Below are positions 16,282 to 24,154 of a DNA stretch of 64,000 nt, piece after piece (position 1 is the first letter of the stretch; every line of letters starts with the position of its first letter). The notes beneath the pieces are model-generated. The model worked only from the letters and a program-made list of their open reading frames with translations. It did no database searches and was not told the DNA's origin. Source of the stretch: VXPQ01 sp965248175 (GTDB lineage Bacteria > Bacteroidota > Rhodothermia > Rhodothermales > VXPQ01); contig OZ252093.1 in NCBI GenBank assembly GCA_965248175.1, positions 1,612,001 through 1,676,000 on the forward strand, in the 5' to 3' direction. The translations under genes and the position numbers were made by a program.

Positions 16282-19200
16282 GCGGGGATGCCGTGCACAG
16301 GGAAGTCACCGACATTGCCCGCCACCGGCCCCGTTTCGACCAGGACACGGTGCGCCGGATTCTCGCCGAGCGGTATGGCGTGTCTGCTCGTCTCGAAACG
16401 CTGCCCAGCGACCGCGACCTGAATTTCGCCGTGTATACCGGCGAGCGGAACGGACCGCCTCTCGATTCCTCCTCCGGCGAGCGGAACGGACCGCCTCCCG
16501 ATTCCTCCTCCGGCGAGCGGAACGGACCGCCTCCCGATTCCTCCTCCGGCGAGCCCTCCTTTGTATTCAAGGTTGCCCATGCGCTCGAAGACAGGCAGGT
16601 CTTGCAGGCGCATCATGCCGTTATGCGGCGCCTTGCCGGGCAAGGACTGGCTGTGCCTGCGGTCGTTCCGGCGCTCGACGGCAAGGATATCGTACAACTA
16701 TCCGACGAGGAGGGGCGGCAGCACCTTGCGCGACTCCTTACCTGGTTACCCGGCGTGCCGCTTGCTTCGGTACGCCCGCGCTCCCTCGATTTGTTATCCG
16801 ATCTCGGGCAGTTCGTCGGGCGGATGTCTTCCGCACTGGTGGATTTCAAGCATCCTGCGCTCGAACGCTCACTGGTCTGGGACATGGCCCGCGCCGCAGA
16901 GACCGTTGCCGAGCGGATGGAATTTCCGGGGGCGGGCGAACGCGCGCTCGTCGAACCGTTTCTGCAGCTTTTCCGGGATACAGAGGCTCGCTGCGGCAGC
17001 CGGTTGCGCCGGAGCGTCGTACACCACGATGCCAACGACTGGAATGTGCTTGTCAATGGCCCGGAGCACCGAAACCGCCGTGTTGCCGGACTGATCGACT
17101 TCGGGGACACGCTTGTTTCGTTCGCGGTGGCCGATGTGGCCGTTGCTGCGGCATACGGCGTGCTTGGCATGGCCGATCCACTTCGCGCTGCTTCTGTCAT
17201 CGCGGCAAGTTGCCACCGGGAATTTCCGCTCGACGAGAACGATGCGAGCGCCCTGTTTCCCTTTCTTGCGATGCGGCTGTGTGTCAGCGTGTGCATGTCT
17301 GCGCATCAGCAGCGTATGGAGCCGGACAACGCATACCTGATTGTCAGCCGGGAGCCTGCGCTCCGGACGCTTGCTCTACTCAGAGATGTCCCTCCGCGTC
17401 TTGCAGAATACGTTTTCCGGCATGCCTGCGGGTACGAACCGTGTCCGAACGGCGCCCGCACCGCCGCCTGGTGCTGCAGCCGCAAGGGGACGTTTGCCCC
17501 TGTTGTTGCTGCATCGCCTCCCCAGGCCGTGACGTTCGATTTCAGCACGCAGAGTTCGGACTGGACCTTCAGGAATCCGTTGGATCCGGAGCGGGCAGCG
17601 CGGCAGATCCGGCGCAGGATGAGCGAGGAAGGAGCCGGCGTCGGCGTCGGAAGGTACGCCGAAGTACGCCTCGTATACCGGGGCGAGCAGTACAGGACGG
17701 GGTCGCAGATGCGCACGGTGCATCTGGGCGTTGATTTGTTCCAACCGCCGGGGAGTCCTGTTTTTGCGCCGCTCGACGGCGTGGTGCGCAGTGTGGCGGA
17801 TTACGATAACCCCTACGACTACGGCCCCACCGTGCTGCTCGAACATGCCCCGGAAGGCGGCCCGGTGTTTCACACGTTGTACGGCCACTTGTCCCGAACC
17901 TCCATCAAGGGATTGCAGATCGGCTCGGTAGTGCGGGCCGGGGAAAAAATCGCCGAGATCGGGGCGGCGGACGAAAACGGCGGGTGGGCGCCGCATGTGC
18001 ATGTCCAGATCGTAGCGGACCGGCTGGATATCGAGGGGGCGTTCGCCGGCGTGGCGCCGCCGTGGTGCAGGGAAGTCTGGCTGGCCGTTTCGCCAGACCC
18101 GTCCGATTTGCTGGGGCTCCCCGGCGATGCCCGTGCGCCTTTGGCGCCAAAGGCCTCGGAGTTGCTGGCCCGGCGCAGGGAACGTATCGCCCCGTCGCTG
18201 AGCGTTTTTTACGGTGCGCCCCTGTACATACACCGGGGGTATATGGCGCATCTGTACGACGATCACGGACAGCCTTTTCTCGATACGGTGAACAATGTAG
18301 CGCATGTGGGCCATGCGCACCCTCGCGTGGCGGAGGCTGTGGCGCGTCGGCTGCGGGTGCTGAACACGAACACGCGCTATCTCTACGACGAACTGAGCCG
18401 CTATGCGGAACGCCTTGCGGCCCGGCTCCCGGATCCGCTGTCCGTGTGTTTTTTCGTAAACAGCGGGAGCGAGGCGAACGATCTGGCGCTGCGCATTGCC
18501 CACGCCCATACCGGATTCCGGGACGTGGCGGCGATCGAACAGGCCTACCACGGCCACCTGTCGTCGCTGATCGCCGTCAGTTCGTACAAGTTCGACGGGA
18601 AAGGCGGGAAGGGACGCCCCGAGCATGTGCATATCGTGCCTACTCCCGATCCGTACCGGCATTCCGGTTCCGCCGATGATCATGTGACACTGCTTCGCCG
18701 GACGCTGGCCGCTGCGCCTGACGGAGTGGCTGCCTTTATGGCTGAGTCGGCAATGGGGTGCGCCGGGCAGGTGTTTTTCCCTGACGGGTACCTCCGCAAG
18801 GCATTCGATGCGGCCCGGGGGGCAGGCGCTGTATGCATTGCCGACGAGGTGCAGACCGGGTTCGGGCGCATGGGGGAGACGTTCTGGGCCTTTGAATTGC
18901 AAGGCGCCATCCCGGACATCGTGACTATGGGGAAACCCATCGGCAACGGATATCCGTTAGGCGCCGTCGTGACGACGCCGGAATTGGCGCGGTCCTTCGA
19001 TACAGGGATGGAATACTTCAATACGTTCGGCGGCAGTCCGGCTTCCTGTGCGGCGGGGTTGGCGGTTCTGGACGTGATCGACGAGGAAGGTCTTATGCAG
19101 CGTGCGCTTGAAAAGGGTAGCCGATTCCTTGATGGCTTGACGGCGCTCGCCGGAATGCACGGGATTGTTGGAGACGTACGCGGTCGCGGCCTTTTTCTGG

Positions 19201-19457
19201 GGGTGGAGTTGGTTGCCAACCGGACATCGAAAGAACCGGCAGGCGAGGCGGCCTCCTATGTAGTGGAGCGGATGCGCGAATCGGGCATTCTTGCCAGTGT
19301 GGATGGGGCGTACCGCAATGTGCTCAAGATCAAACCCCCCATGGTCATAGAGACTTCCGGGGTCGACCGGTATGTGGAAACACTGGACCGGATACTACAC
19401 GAAGATTTCGTGCGCGCCGCTGTTGCTTGCGATTCGGTGAAGGAAAGGCGACCTTGA
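16278..19457 (+). CDS. Trifunctional fusion: APH-type kinase, M23/LytM peptidase domain, class III aminotransferase/phospholyase
   Basis: 1059 residues from the ATG overlapping the upstream stop (16278-16281); an earlier in-frame start inside the upstream gene is rejected. Residues ~1-370 are an aminoglycoside phosphotransferase-like kinase with the catalytic HHDANDWNVLVN loop (~247) and the metal-binding IDFGD. Residues ~440-620 are an M23 domain with HLGVDLF (~480) and the HVHV motif (~572), so its zinc ligands look intact. Residues ~640-1050 are a class III PLP enzyme: VNSGSEANDLALR, ADEVQTGFGRMG and the PLP lysine in MGKPIGNG (~884). This order is known from a bacterial family related to hydroxylysine kinase plus phosphohydroxylysine or ethanolamine-phosphate phospholyase: phosphorylate an amino alcohol, then eliminate phosphate. 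The substrate and the point of the peptidase domain are unknown. Odd: a 36-bp repeat lies in the kinase glycine-rich loop. The hypothesis that it acts on a wall-derived amino compound is inference. Confidence 0.92.
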   Translation: MSGDAVHREVTDIARHRPRFDQDTVRRILAERYGVSARLETLPSDRDLNFAVYTGERNGPPLDSSSGERNGPPPDSSSGERNGPPPDSSSGEPSFVFKVAHALEDRQVLQAHHAVMRRLAGQGLAVPAVVPALDGKDIVQLSDEEGRQHLARLLTWLPGVPLASVRPRSLDLLSDLGQFVGRMSSALVDFKHPALERSLVWDMARAAETVAERMEFPGAGERALVEPFLQLFRDTEARCGSRLRRSVVHHDANDWNVLVNGPEHRNRRVAGLIDFGDTLVSFAVADVAVAAAYGVLGMADPLRAASVIAASCHREFPLDENDASALFPFLAMRLCVSVCMSAHQQRMEPDNAYLIVSREPALRTLALLRDVPPRLAEYVFRHACGYEPCPNGARTAAWCCSRKGTFAPVVAASPPQAVTFDFSTQSSDWTFRNPLDPERAARQIRRRMSEEGAGVGVGRYAEVRLVYRGEQYRTGSQMRTVHLGVDLFQPPGSPVFAPLDGVVRSVADYDNPYDYGPTVLLEHAPEGGPVFHTLYGHLSRTSIKGLQIGSVVRAGEKIAEIGAADENGGWAPHVHVQIVADRLDIEGAFAGVAPPWCREVWLAVSPDPSDLLGLPGDARAPLAPKASELLARRRERIAPSLSVFYGAPLYIHRGYMAHLYDDHGQPFLDTVNNVAHVGHAHPRVAEAVARRLRVLNTNTRYLYDELSRYAERLAARLPDPLSVCFFVNSGSEANDLALRIAHAHTGFRDVAAIEQAYHGHLSSLIAVSSYKFDGKGGKGRPEHVHIVPTPDPYRHSGSADDHVTLLRRTLAAAPDGVAAFMAESAMGCAGQVFFPDGYLRKAFDAARGAGAVCIADEVQTGFGRMGETFWAFELQGAIPDIVTMGKPIGNGYPLGAVVTTPELARSFDTGMEYFNTFGGSPASCAAGLAVLDVIDEEGLMQRALEKGSRFLDGLTALAGMHGIVGDVRGRGLFLGVELVANRTSKEPAGEAASYVVERMRESGILASVDGAYRNVLKIKPPMVIETSGVDRYVETLDRILHEDFVRAAVACDSVKERRP
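16440..16547 (+). repeat. 36-bp tandem repeat, three units, in the kinase domain
   Basis: Units at 16440-16475, 16476-16511 and 16512-16547, followed by the first six bases of a fourth. Each encodes GERNGPP(L/P)DSSS, residues ~55-90 of the fusion protein. The only difference between units is one T/C change. The array lies between LNFAVYT and SFVFKVAH, which is the beta1-beta2 (glycine-rich, nucleotide-binding) hairpin in this kinase fold. Confidence 0.95.
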
Positions 19458-19503
19458 TCTAAAATTCACGATATGGATTTTCCGTCTTACGGGGAGCGTA
19501 TCC

Positions 19504-19596
19504 ATGAACAAGCGCCGCAAAAGAGAAATTGTCATAGCGGTGGGCATTCTGGTGATCTTTGTTGCCGCGATGCTGCTGATAGCCGTGCTTACTTGA
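19504..19596 (+). CDS. Small single-span membrane peptide (30 residues)
   Basis: Sequence MNKRRKREIV followed by IAVGILVIFVAAMLLIAVLT, i.e. a basic N-terminal head and one transmembrane helix, in the Sec-inserted N-in orientation expected from the positive-inside rule. GGGAG lies about 8 bases before the ATG. It sits 46 bases after the trifunctional fusion gene on the same strand and just before a terminator hairpin. Too short for reliable family assignment. It could be a regulatory or complex-associated membrane peptide, or a chance frame, but the start context and the clean amphipathic layout argue for translation. Confidence 0.5.
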   Translation: MNKRRKREIVIAVGILVIFVAAMLLIAVLT

Positions 19597-19608
19597 CATG
19601 ACCCGGTA

Positions 19609-19643
19609 TAAAAAACCGGCGCTGCCTTGGGTGACAGCGCCGG
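19609..19643 (-). terminator. Rho-independent terminator after the sigma factor gene
   Basis: Perfect 9-bp stem CCGGCGCTG/CAGCGCCGG (19616-19624 and 19635-19643) with a 10-base loop. On the minus strand it is followed by a run of T, 28 bases after the sigma-factor stop. It may also slow transcription from the plus-strand side. Confidence 0.85.
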
Positions 19644-19670
19644 TCGGGAAAAACAGGGAACCGATTTGCC

Positions 19671-20333
19671 TCAGGCGGTTTCCGGCTCGTAGAAGGGGTA
19701 GACGTCCTTCAGGAGTGTCTGGAGCTTCGTCCGGCCACGGTTGATGCGGCTTTTGACGGTGCCCATCGGCAGCCCGGTGATTTCTGCGATTTCGTCGTAG
19801 GCGAGTTGCTGCACATCGCGCAGCACGACCACTTCCCGGAACGATGCCGGAATATCGTCCAGCGCCTGCTGGATGTACTTGTCCTGAATGATGCTCTCCG
19901 CATGCTTGTCGGGAGCGAACGATTCGTCCGGCAACTGCATCTCGTACTCCTCGTTATCGCGGTTCACGCTCTGGATCGAGTAGAGGCGGCGGCGTTTGCG
20001 CTTGCGGTACTCCGAGCGCGCCAGATTCCCCGCGATCGTATAGAGCCAGGTCGAAAACTTGGCGATCCGGCGGTACGAATGCCGGTTGCGGTACACACGC
20101 AGGAATGTTTCCTGCAGCAGGTCTTCGCAACGGCGCATGTCCCCGAGAAAACCGTACAGGTAATGGGTCAATCGCTCCGAATACCGTTCGACGAGAATAT
20201 TGAACGCCGCAACGGAACCTGCCTGGAACTGCGACATCAAATCCTCATCCGTCATTTCGGCGAGGGCCGACTGCCGTTTTCCCGCAGCACTCCGCGAGGT
20301 TTTCGTTACGATCTTTTTCTGCAATACCGCCAC
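19671..20333 (-). CDS. ECF-type RNA polymerase sigma factor
   Basis: 220 residues. Sigma-70 region 2 is seen at MSQFQAGSVAAFNILVERYS, YLYGFLGDMRRCEDLLQETF (the conserved 'D..QE.F' core-binding helix) and the -10 recognition part FSTWLYTIAGNLARSEYRKR. Region 4 is at IPASFREVVVLRDVQQLAYDEIAEITGLPMGTVKSRINRGR. A ~40-residue acidic linker (QLPDESFAPDKHAESII) separates them. This is the general RpoE/SigW-like group of extracytoplasmic-function sigma factors. No anti-sigma factor lies next to it, and the gene is single with its own terminator, so its control is not apparent. The ~27-residue basic N-terminal extension before the first helix is longer than usual. Confidence 0.93.
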   Translation of the reverse strand: MAVLQKKIVTKTSRSAAGKRQSALAEMTDEDLMSQFQAGSVAAFNILVERYSERLTHYLYGFLGDMRRCEDLLQETFLRVYRNRHSYRRIAKFSTWLYTIAGNLARSEYRKRKRRRLYSIQSVNRDNEEYEMQLPDESFAPDKHAESIIQDKYIQQALDDIPASFREVVVLRDVQQLAYDEIAEITGLPMGTVKSRINRGRTKLQTLLKDVYPFYEPETA

Positions 20334-20543
20334 GTCCTGTTCTGTCAGGTTTTTCCGGGGAATACGGGGAATGCCTTGCCCCGGTGCTTGTCCATTGCTT
20401 CTGTAGAGGTAGAAACAAGTCTATCATATCAATATAAGGCAATTTCGGAGCAGATTCAAGCCGCCGCCACAGGGAACTTTATCCAGGCAGGTAACCTGCT
20501 TGTTCATGCGGCTACCTTACCGATCAGTTCGCCGGAACGTTCG

Positions 20544-20568
20544 GTTTGAACCCGGCAAGAGTTCAAAC
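20544..20568. repeat. Hairpin overlapping the mdh stop codon
   Basis: Perfect 8-bp arms GTTTGAAC (20544-20551) and GTTCAAAC (20561-20568) with a 9-base loop. The mdh stop lies in one arm. No T-run follows on the minus strand, so it may stabilise the mRNA 3' end rather than act as a standard terminator. Confidence 0.5.
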
Positions 20569-21498
20569 GAATCCCTTTTGCCGGAGCGTCTCCAGGTTGC
20601 GTCGTACATGTTCTGCGGAGGCGTCGAGCAAGGCCTGTTCCTCGTCGGAAAGACCGACTTCGAGAATCTCCTCCACGCCGTTTCGTCCAAGCCGGGCCGG
20701 CAAGCCGATAAACAGGTCGGTCAGGCCGTATTGTCCCGAGGGCTGTACGGCGCAGGGCAGCACACGCGAAAGATTTTTCATGACGGATTCAACCATTGCT
20801 GCAGCGGAGGCGCCCGGCGCATACCAGGCCGAGGCCACCATGAGCCTGGCGATTTCGCCTCCTCCGCCTTTTGTCCGCTCGATGATCGCATGGATTTTTT
20901 CCGGGGAAAGCAGCTCGGGCAAAGGAATGCCGCCCACGGTCGTGCAACTGGGCAGCGGTACCATCGAATCGCCATGTCCGCCAAGGAGGAGCGCATCCAC
21001 ATCACGCATCGACACACCCAACTCCAGGGCGATGAAGGTGCGGTACCGCGCCGTATCCAGCATGCCGGCCATACCCATTATATGTTTGGCAGGAAACCCG
21101 CTGGTCATATGCACTACGGATGTCATGGCGTCGAGAGGATTCGAGACGACAACAATGATGGCGTCGGGACTACCCGCCACGAATTGCTCGGTAACCGACC
21201 GGACGATATTGGCGTTCAGCTCCAGCAGGTCGTCGCGCGACATATCGGCCGTGCGGGGCCGTCCCGCCGTGATCACGCAAATGTCCGATCCGGCCGTGTC
21301 TTCATAGGCATTGGTCCCGATGACGCGGGTGTCGAAACCGTGCACGGGCGCGGATTCCTGCATGTCGAGCGCTTTTCCTTGCGGCAGGCCCTCGATGATG
21401 TCGATGAGAACGACTTCGTTCACTATATCTTTTCTGGCGACGCAATCGGCAACAGTGGCTCCGACGTTGCCGGCTCCGATGACAGTGAGTTTGGCCAT
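20563..21498 (-). CDS. mdh: Malate dehydrogenase
   Basis: 311 residues, cytosolic NAD-dependent oxidation of malate to oxaloacetate (TCA cycle). The LDH-like MDH layout is clear: Rossmann motif TVIGAGNVGATVADCVA, ribose-binding Asp in VVLIDIIEG, the substrate Arg loop ITAGRPRTADMSRDDLL, SNPLDAMTSV, substrate Arg in LDTARYRTFIA, the catalytic His in GGHGDSMVPL, and the YAPGASAAAMVESV segment. Length and all catalytic residues are normal. It is the LDH-like bacterial MDH type rather than the mitochondrial type. Stands alone, divergent from the alkaline phosphatase gene. Confidence 0.96.
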   Translation of the reverse strand: MAKLTVIGAGNVGATVADCVARKDIVNEVVLIDIIEGLPQGKALDMQESAPVHGFDTRVIGTNAYEDTAGSDICVITAGRPRTADMSRDDLLELNANIVRSVTEQFVAGSPDAIIVVVSNPLDAMTSVVHMTSGFPAKHIMGMAGMLDTARYRTFIALELGVSMRDVDALLLGGHGDSMVPLPSCTTVGGIPLPELLSPEKIHAIIERTKGGGGEIARLMVASAWYAPGASAAAMVESVMKNLSRVLPCAVQPSGQYGLTDLFIGLPARLGRNGVEEILEVGLSDEEQALLDASAEHVRRNLETLRQKGFV

Positions 21499-21728
21499 GA
21501 CTTTTTACAGTGCTGGGTAGACAAAAGGCGTACATTGTTTCTGCCCGAGGAGGGCAGGGCGATGCGGCGACAATATACGCCGCGTACGGGGTGGAGACTT
21601 TGCGAAAGTTTTATGTAGAGAGGTGATCTGTCCCCAAATTAACGATATCGTAAGCTCTTTTATTCGATCATCATCGATATTTTCGTGCGGTATGCGCTCA
21701 TTTTTCTGAATAGCAACCCTGCGTCGAC

Positions 21729-23168
21729 ATGCCTCGCCCTTCTCTTCTCGGATTGTCCCTGTTTCTTCTGGCCGGCATGCAGCTGTCGTGTACGCCGACC
21801 ACAAATCCGGATATGGCGTCGTCCCGTGCGCCGCGTAACGTTATCCTGTTCATCGCGGACGGCGCAGGCCCGGCGCATTTCACGATGGCGCGGGAACTGA
21901 CTGCCCACCTCGGATTGCGCGACCGGCTTCACATTGATCCGTACCTGACCGGATCGGTGCGCACCAATCCGGCCCGCGTGCGCATAACGGATTCGGCCTC
22001 CAGCGCCACGGCGTACGCGACCGGGTTCAAGACGGAAAACGGGGCGATCGCTGTCGATACGCTGCACCGACCGCTTCTTACAATTCTGGAGGCGGCTGAG
22101 GCCAAAGGGATGGCCACGGGGCTCGTGGTGACCAGTCGCATCACGCACGCCACGCCCGCCGCTTTTGCGGCGCATGTGCCGAATCGGAATATGGAGAATG
22201 AAATCGCCGGGCAGATGCTCGATGCGCAAATCGATGTGATACTCGGCGGGGGGCGGCGCCACTTTATACCCGAGGCGCGCGGCGGCGACCGCAGCGACGA
22301 CCGGGATTTGTTACAGGAGGCATTCGCCATCGGATACCAGGTGATCGGTGATATGGACGCGCTCGAAGACGTACAGGGCGGTCCGGTACTGGGGCTGTTT
22401 GCCGAGAGTCATATGCCCTACGAAATAGACGTAGCGGAAAACGATGCGTCGTATGTTCCGCACATTGTCCGCATGACGCGGAAAGCCATCGATATTTTGC
22501 GGCGCAGCGACCAGGGATTTCTCCTGATTGTCGAAGGGAGCCGCATTGACCATGCCTCCCATGCGCACGACGCGCCTGCTGCACTCCGGGAGACGCTGGC
22601 GTACGACGACGCGTTCGAGGCGGCGCGCGCCTTTGCGGAAGAAGATGGCGAGACGCTTCTCGTGGCTGTCTCCGACCATGAAACCGGGGGTCTGGCGCTG
22701 GGACGATCCCTGCTTGATCCCGAACAGGCTGACCGTGTGGGAGAAGCCCCTACATACTGGCAGAGCCTCTATGCACGGGCATGGTACGACTGGAATCCGC
22801 AGCAACTTGCCGGGGTATCCGCCTCCGTGGGAACGCTGGCAAGCGCCCTGGAGAATGGGGCCGACGCCGGTGATGTGCTTGCCGCTATGGCTGCTGTCGA
22901 GGAAGTGACGTCAGCCGAGTCGGTAGCGATCGAGGTGGCCCGGAAGGAAAACCGGCTTGCATACGTGCTGGGCGAGATCGTTGCGCGTCGGGCCGGTGTG
23001 GCATGGACTACGCTCGGGCATACCGCAACGGACGTGAATCTGTATGCGTACGGCCCCGGCAGCGACCGGCTCCGCGGGCATCTCGACAATACGGATGTCG
23101 GGAAGCAGCTGTTCGAGGCGCTGGCTCTGGAGCCGGCGGTTCTTCCTGTGAACGGTCAGACGCCATAG
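21729..23168 (+). CDS. Alkaline phosphatase (PhoA family), probable lipoprotein
   Basis: 479 residues. The N-terminus is a signal of lipoprotein type (LLGLSLFLLAGMQLSC, Cys ~21). Catalytic features: the first metal Asp in ILFIADGAG, the nucleophile Ser in TDSASSATAYATG (Ser ~89), THATPAAFAAH, the Glu/Asp/His zinc site in VEGSRIDHASHAHD, the SDHETGG motif and a late His in LGHTATDVN. Releases phosphate from organic phosphomonoesters in the periplasm or at the cell surface. No Pho-box or other phosphate-control site was identified upstream. The region between this gene and mdh (21499-21728) carries both divergent promoters. Confidence 0.93.
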   Translation: MPRPSLLGLSLFLLAGMQLSCTPTTNPDMASSRAPRNVILFIADGAGPAHFTMARELTAHLGLRDRLHIDPYLTGSVRTNPARVRITDSASSATAYATGFKTENGAIAVDTLHRPLLTILEAAEAKGMATGLVVTSRITHATPAAFAAHVPNRNMENEIAGQMLDAQIDVILGGGRRHFIPEARGGDRSDDRDLLQEAFAIGYQVIGDMDALEDVQGGPVLGLFAESHMPYEIDVAENDASYVPHIVRMTRKAIDILRRSDQGFLLIVEGSRIDHASHAHDAPAALRETLAYDDAFEAARAFAEEDGETLLVAVSDHETGGLALGRSLLDPEQADRVGEAPTYWQSLYARAWYDWNPQQLAGVSASVGTLASALENGADAGDVLAAMAAVEEVTSAESVAIEVARKENRLAYVLGEIVARRAGVAWTTLGHTATDVNLYAYGPGSDRLRGHLDNTDVGKQLFEALALEPAVLPVNGQTP

Positions 23169-23301
23169 GCGCTTCGGCGTACGTATTCACGAGGGATTTA
23201 CGGGATACTATCTTGTCCCGTCGCGGCATTTTGTCTACCTTTTTCCGTCAGGGGTAGATACTGTGCTCCGGGTTCGCCTGTTGCCGCTCCGATTTCATTA
23301 C

Positions 23302-23805
23302 ATGTTTTCCCAGCTTTTCTTTTTCTTTTTCGCCGCGGTGGCGATCGCTTCGGGGATCGGGCTCATCGTTTCCAGAAGTCCCGTTTCCGGGGCGCTGTGG
23401 CTTGTCCTCACCCTGTTCTGTGTGGCGGCTCTGTACATCACGATGAATGCCCGGTTTATCGGCGTGATACAGATACTCGTGTATGCCGGGGCGATCATGG
23501 TGCTCTTCCTGTTCGTCATCATGTTGCTGAATCTCGCGGCGCTTCCGAAGTTGCAAAGGGTGAACCTGAAACTTGTCGTTACCTTTTTGCTGGGCATGGT
23601 CGTACTCGCCCAACTGATGTACGTATTGGCCGGTAGCCTGGACCTTTTGCCGGAACCGACCATGCCGGACGCTGCTTCCGGGTCCGCTTCGGCGCTCGGC
23701 CAGGAATTGCTGACGAGATATGCATTGCCCCTTGAGATCACAGGCATTCTGCTGCTGGTGGCCACGATCGGAGCTGTCCTGCTTGCCCGGAGGAAGTTCG
23801 AGTAA
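23302..23805 (+). CDS. nuoJ: NADH-quinone oxidoreductase subunit J
   Basis: 167 residues from the ATG at 23302; a GTG 13 codons earlier is possible but adds residues not typical of the family. Membrane subunit of respiratory complex I. Five hydrophobic segments are seen, with the NuoJ signature ALWLVLTLFCVAALYITMNA and the conserved VIQILVYAGAIMVLFLFVIM helix (TM3, with the pi-bulge Tyr in VYAGA). The C-terminus ends in ILLLVATIGAVLLARRKFE. First gene of a tight cluster nuoJ-K-L-M-antiporter-PCD-nuoN. Subunits A-I are not in the window, so complex I genes are split over at least two loci. Confidence 0.95.
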   Translation: MFSQLFFFFFAAVAIASGIGLIVSRSPVSGALWLVLTLFCVAALYITMNARFIGVIQILVYAGAIMVLFLFVIMLLNLAALPKLQRVNLKLVVTFLLGMVVLAQLMYVLAGSLDLLPEPTMPDAASGSASALGQELLTRYALPLEITGILLLVATIGAVLLARRKFE

Positions 23806-23810
23806 ATGAC

Positions 23811-24116
23811 ATGGAATTGACCCTTTCCTGGTATTTGTCGCTCAGCGCTGTACTGTTTACGATCGGCGCACTCGGCGTGCTTCTGCGCCGCAATGCGATC
23901 ATTGTATTCATGTCGATCGAATTGATGCTCAATGCCGTCAACATCACGCTCGTGGCGTTCAGCCAATCCATGGGCGATATGGCGGGGCAAATGCTCGTTT
24001 TTTTCGTGATGGCAGTAGCTGCGGCGGAAGCCGCCGTGGGTCTGGCCATCGTCATTGCGTTGTTCCGGAAGAAAGAGACGGTCGATCTCAGCCGGTTCAA
24101 TCTGTTCAGGTTTTAG
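23811..24116 (+). CDS. nuoK: NADH-quinone oxidoreductase subunit K
   Basis: 101 residues, three transmembrane helices, the usual NuoK (MrpC-like) size. LTLSWYLSLSAVLFTIGALGVLLRRNAI is helix 1. The conserved Glu residues of the proton path are in helix 2 (FMSIELMLNAVNI) and helix 3 (AVAAAEAAVGLAIVIALFR). It starts 5 bases after the nuoJ stop, so translation is coupled. Part of the membrane arm proton channel adjoining NuoA, NuoH and NuoJ. Confidence 0.97.
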   Translation: MELTLSWYLSLSAVLFTIGALGVLLRRNAIIVFMSIELMLNAVNITLVAFSQSMGDMAGQMLVFFVMAVAAAEAAVGLAIVIALFRKKETVDLSRFNLFRF

Positions 24117-24154
24117 CTAACGACCCACGCGCCTCCTGACGAGGCGAATCCGAT

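Noticed and set aside
17376..18902. 508-codon minus-strand frame opposite the fusion gene
   Set aside because: Antisense to the conserved M23 and aminotransferase domains; composition is that of a shadow frame.
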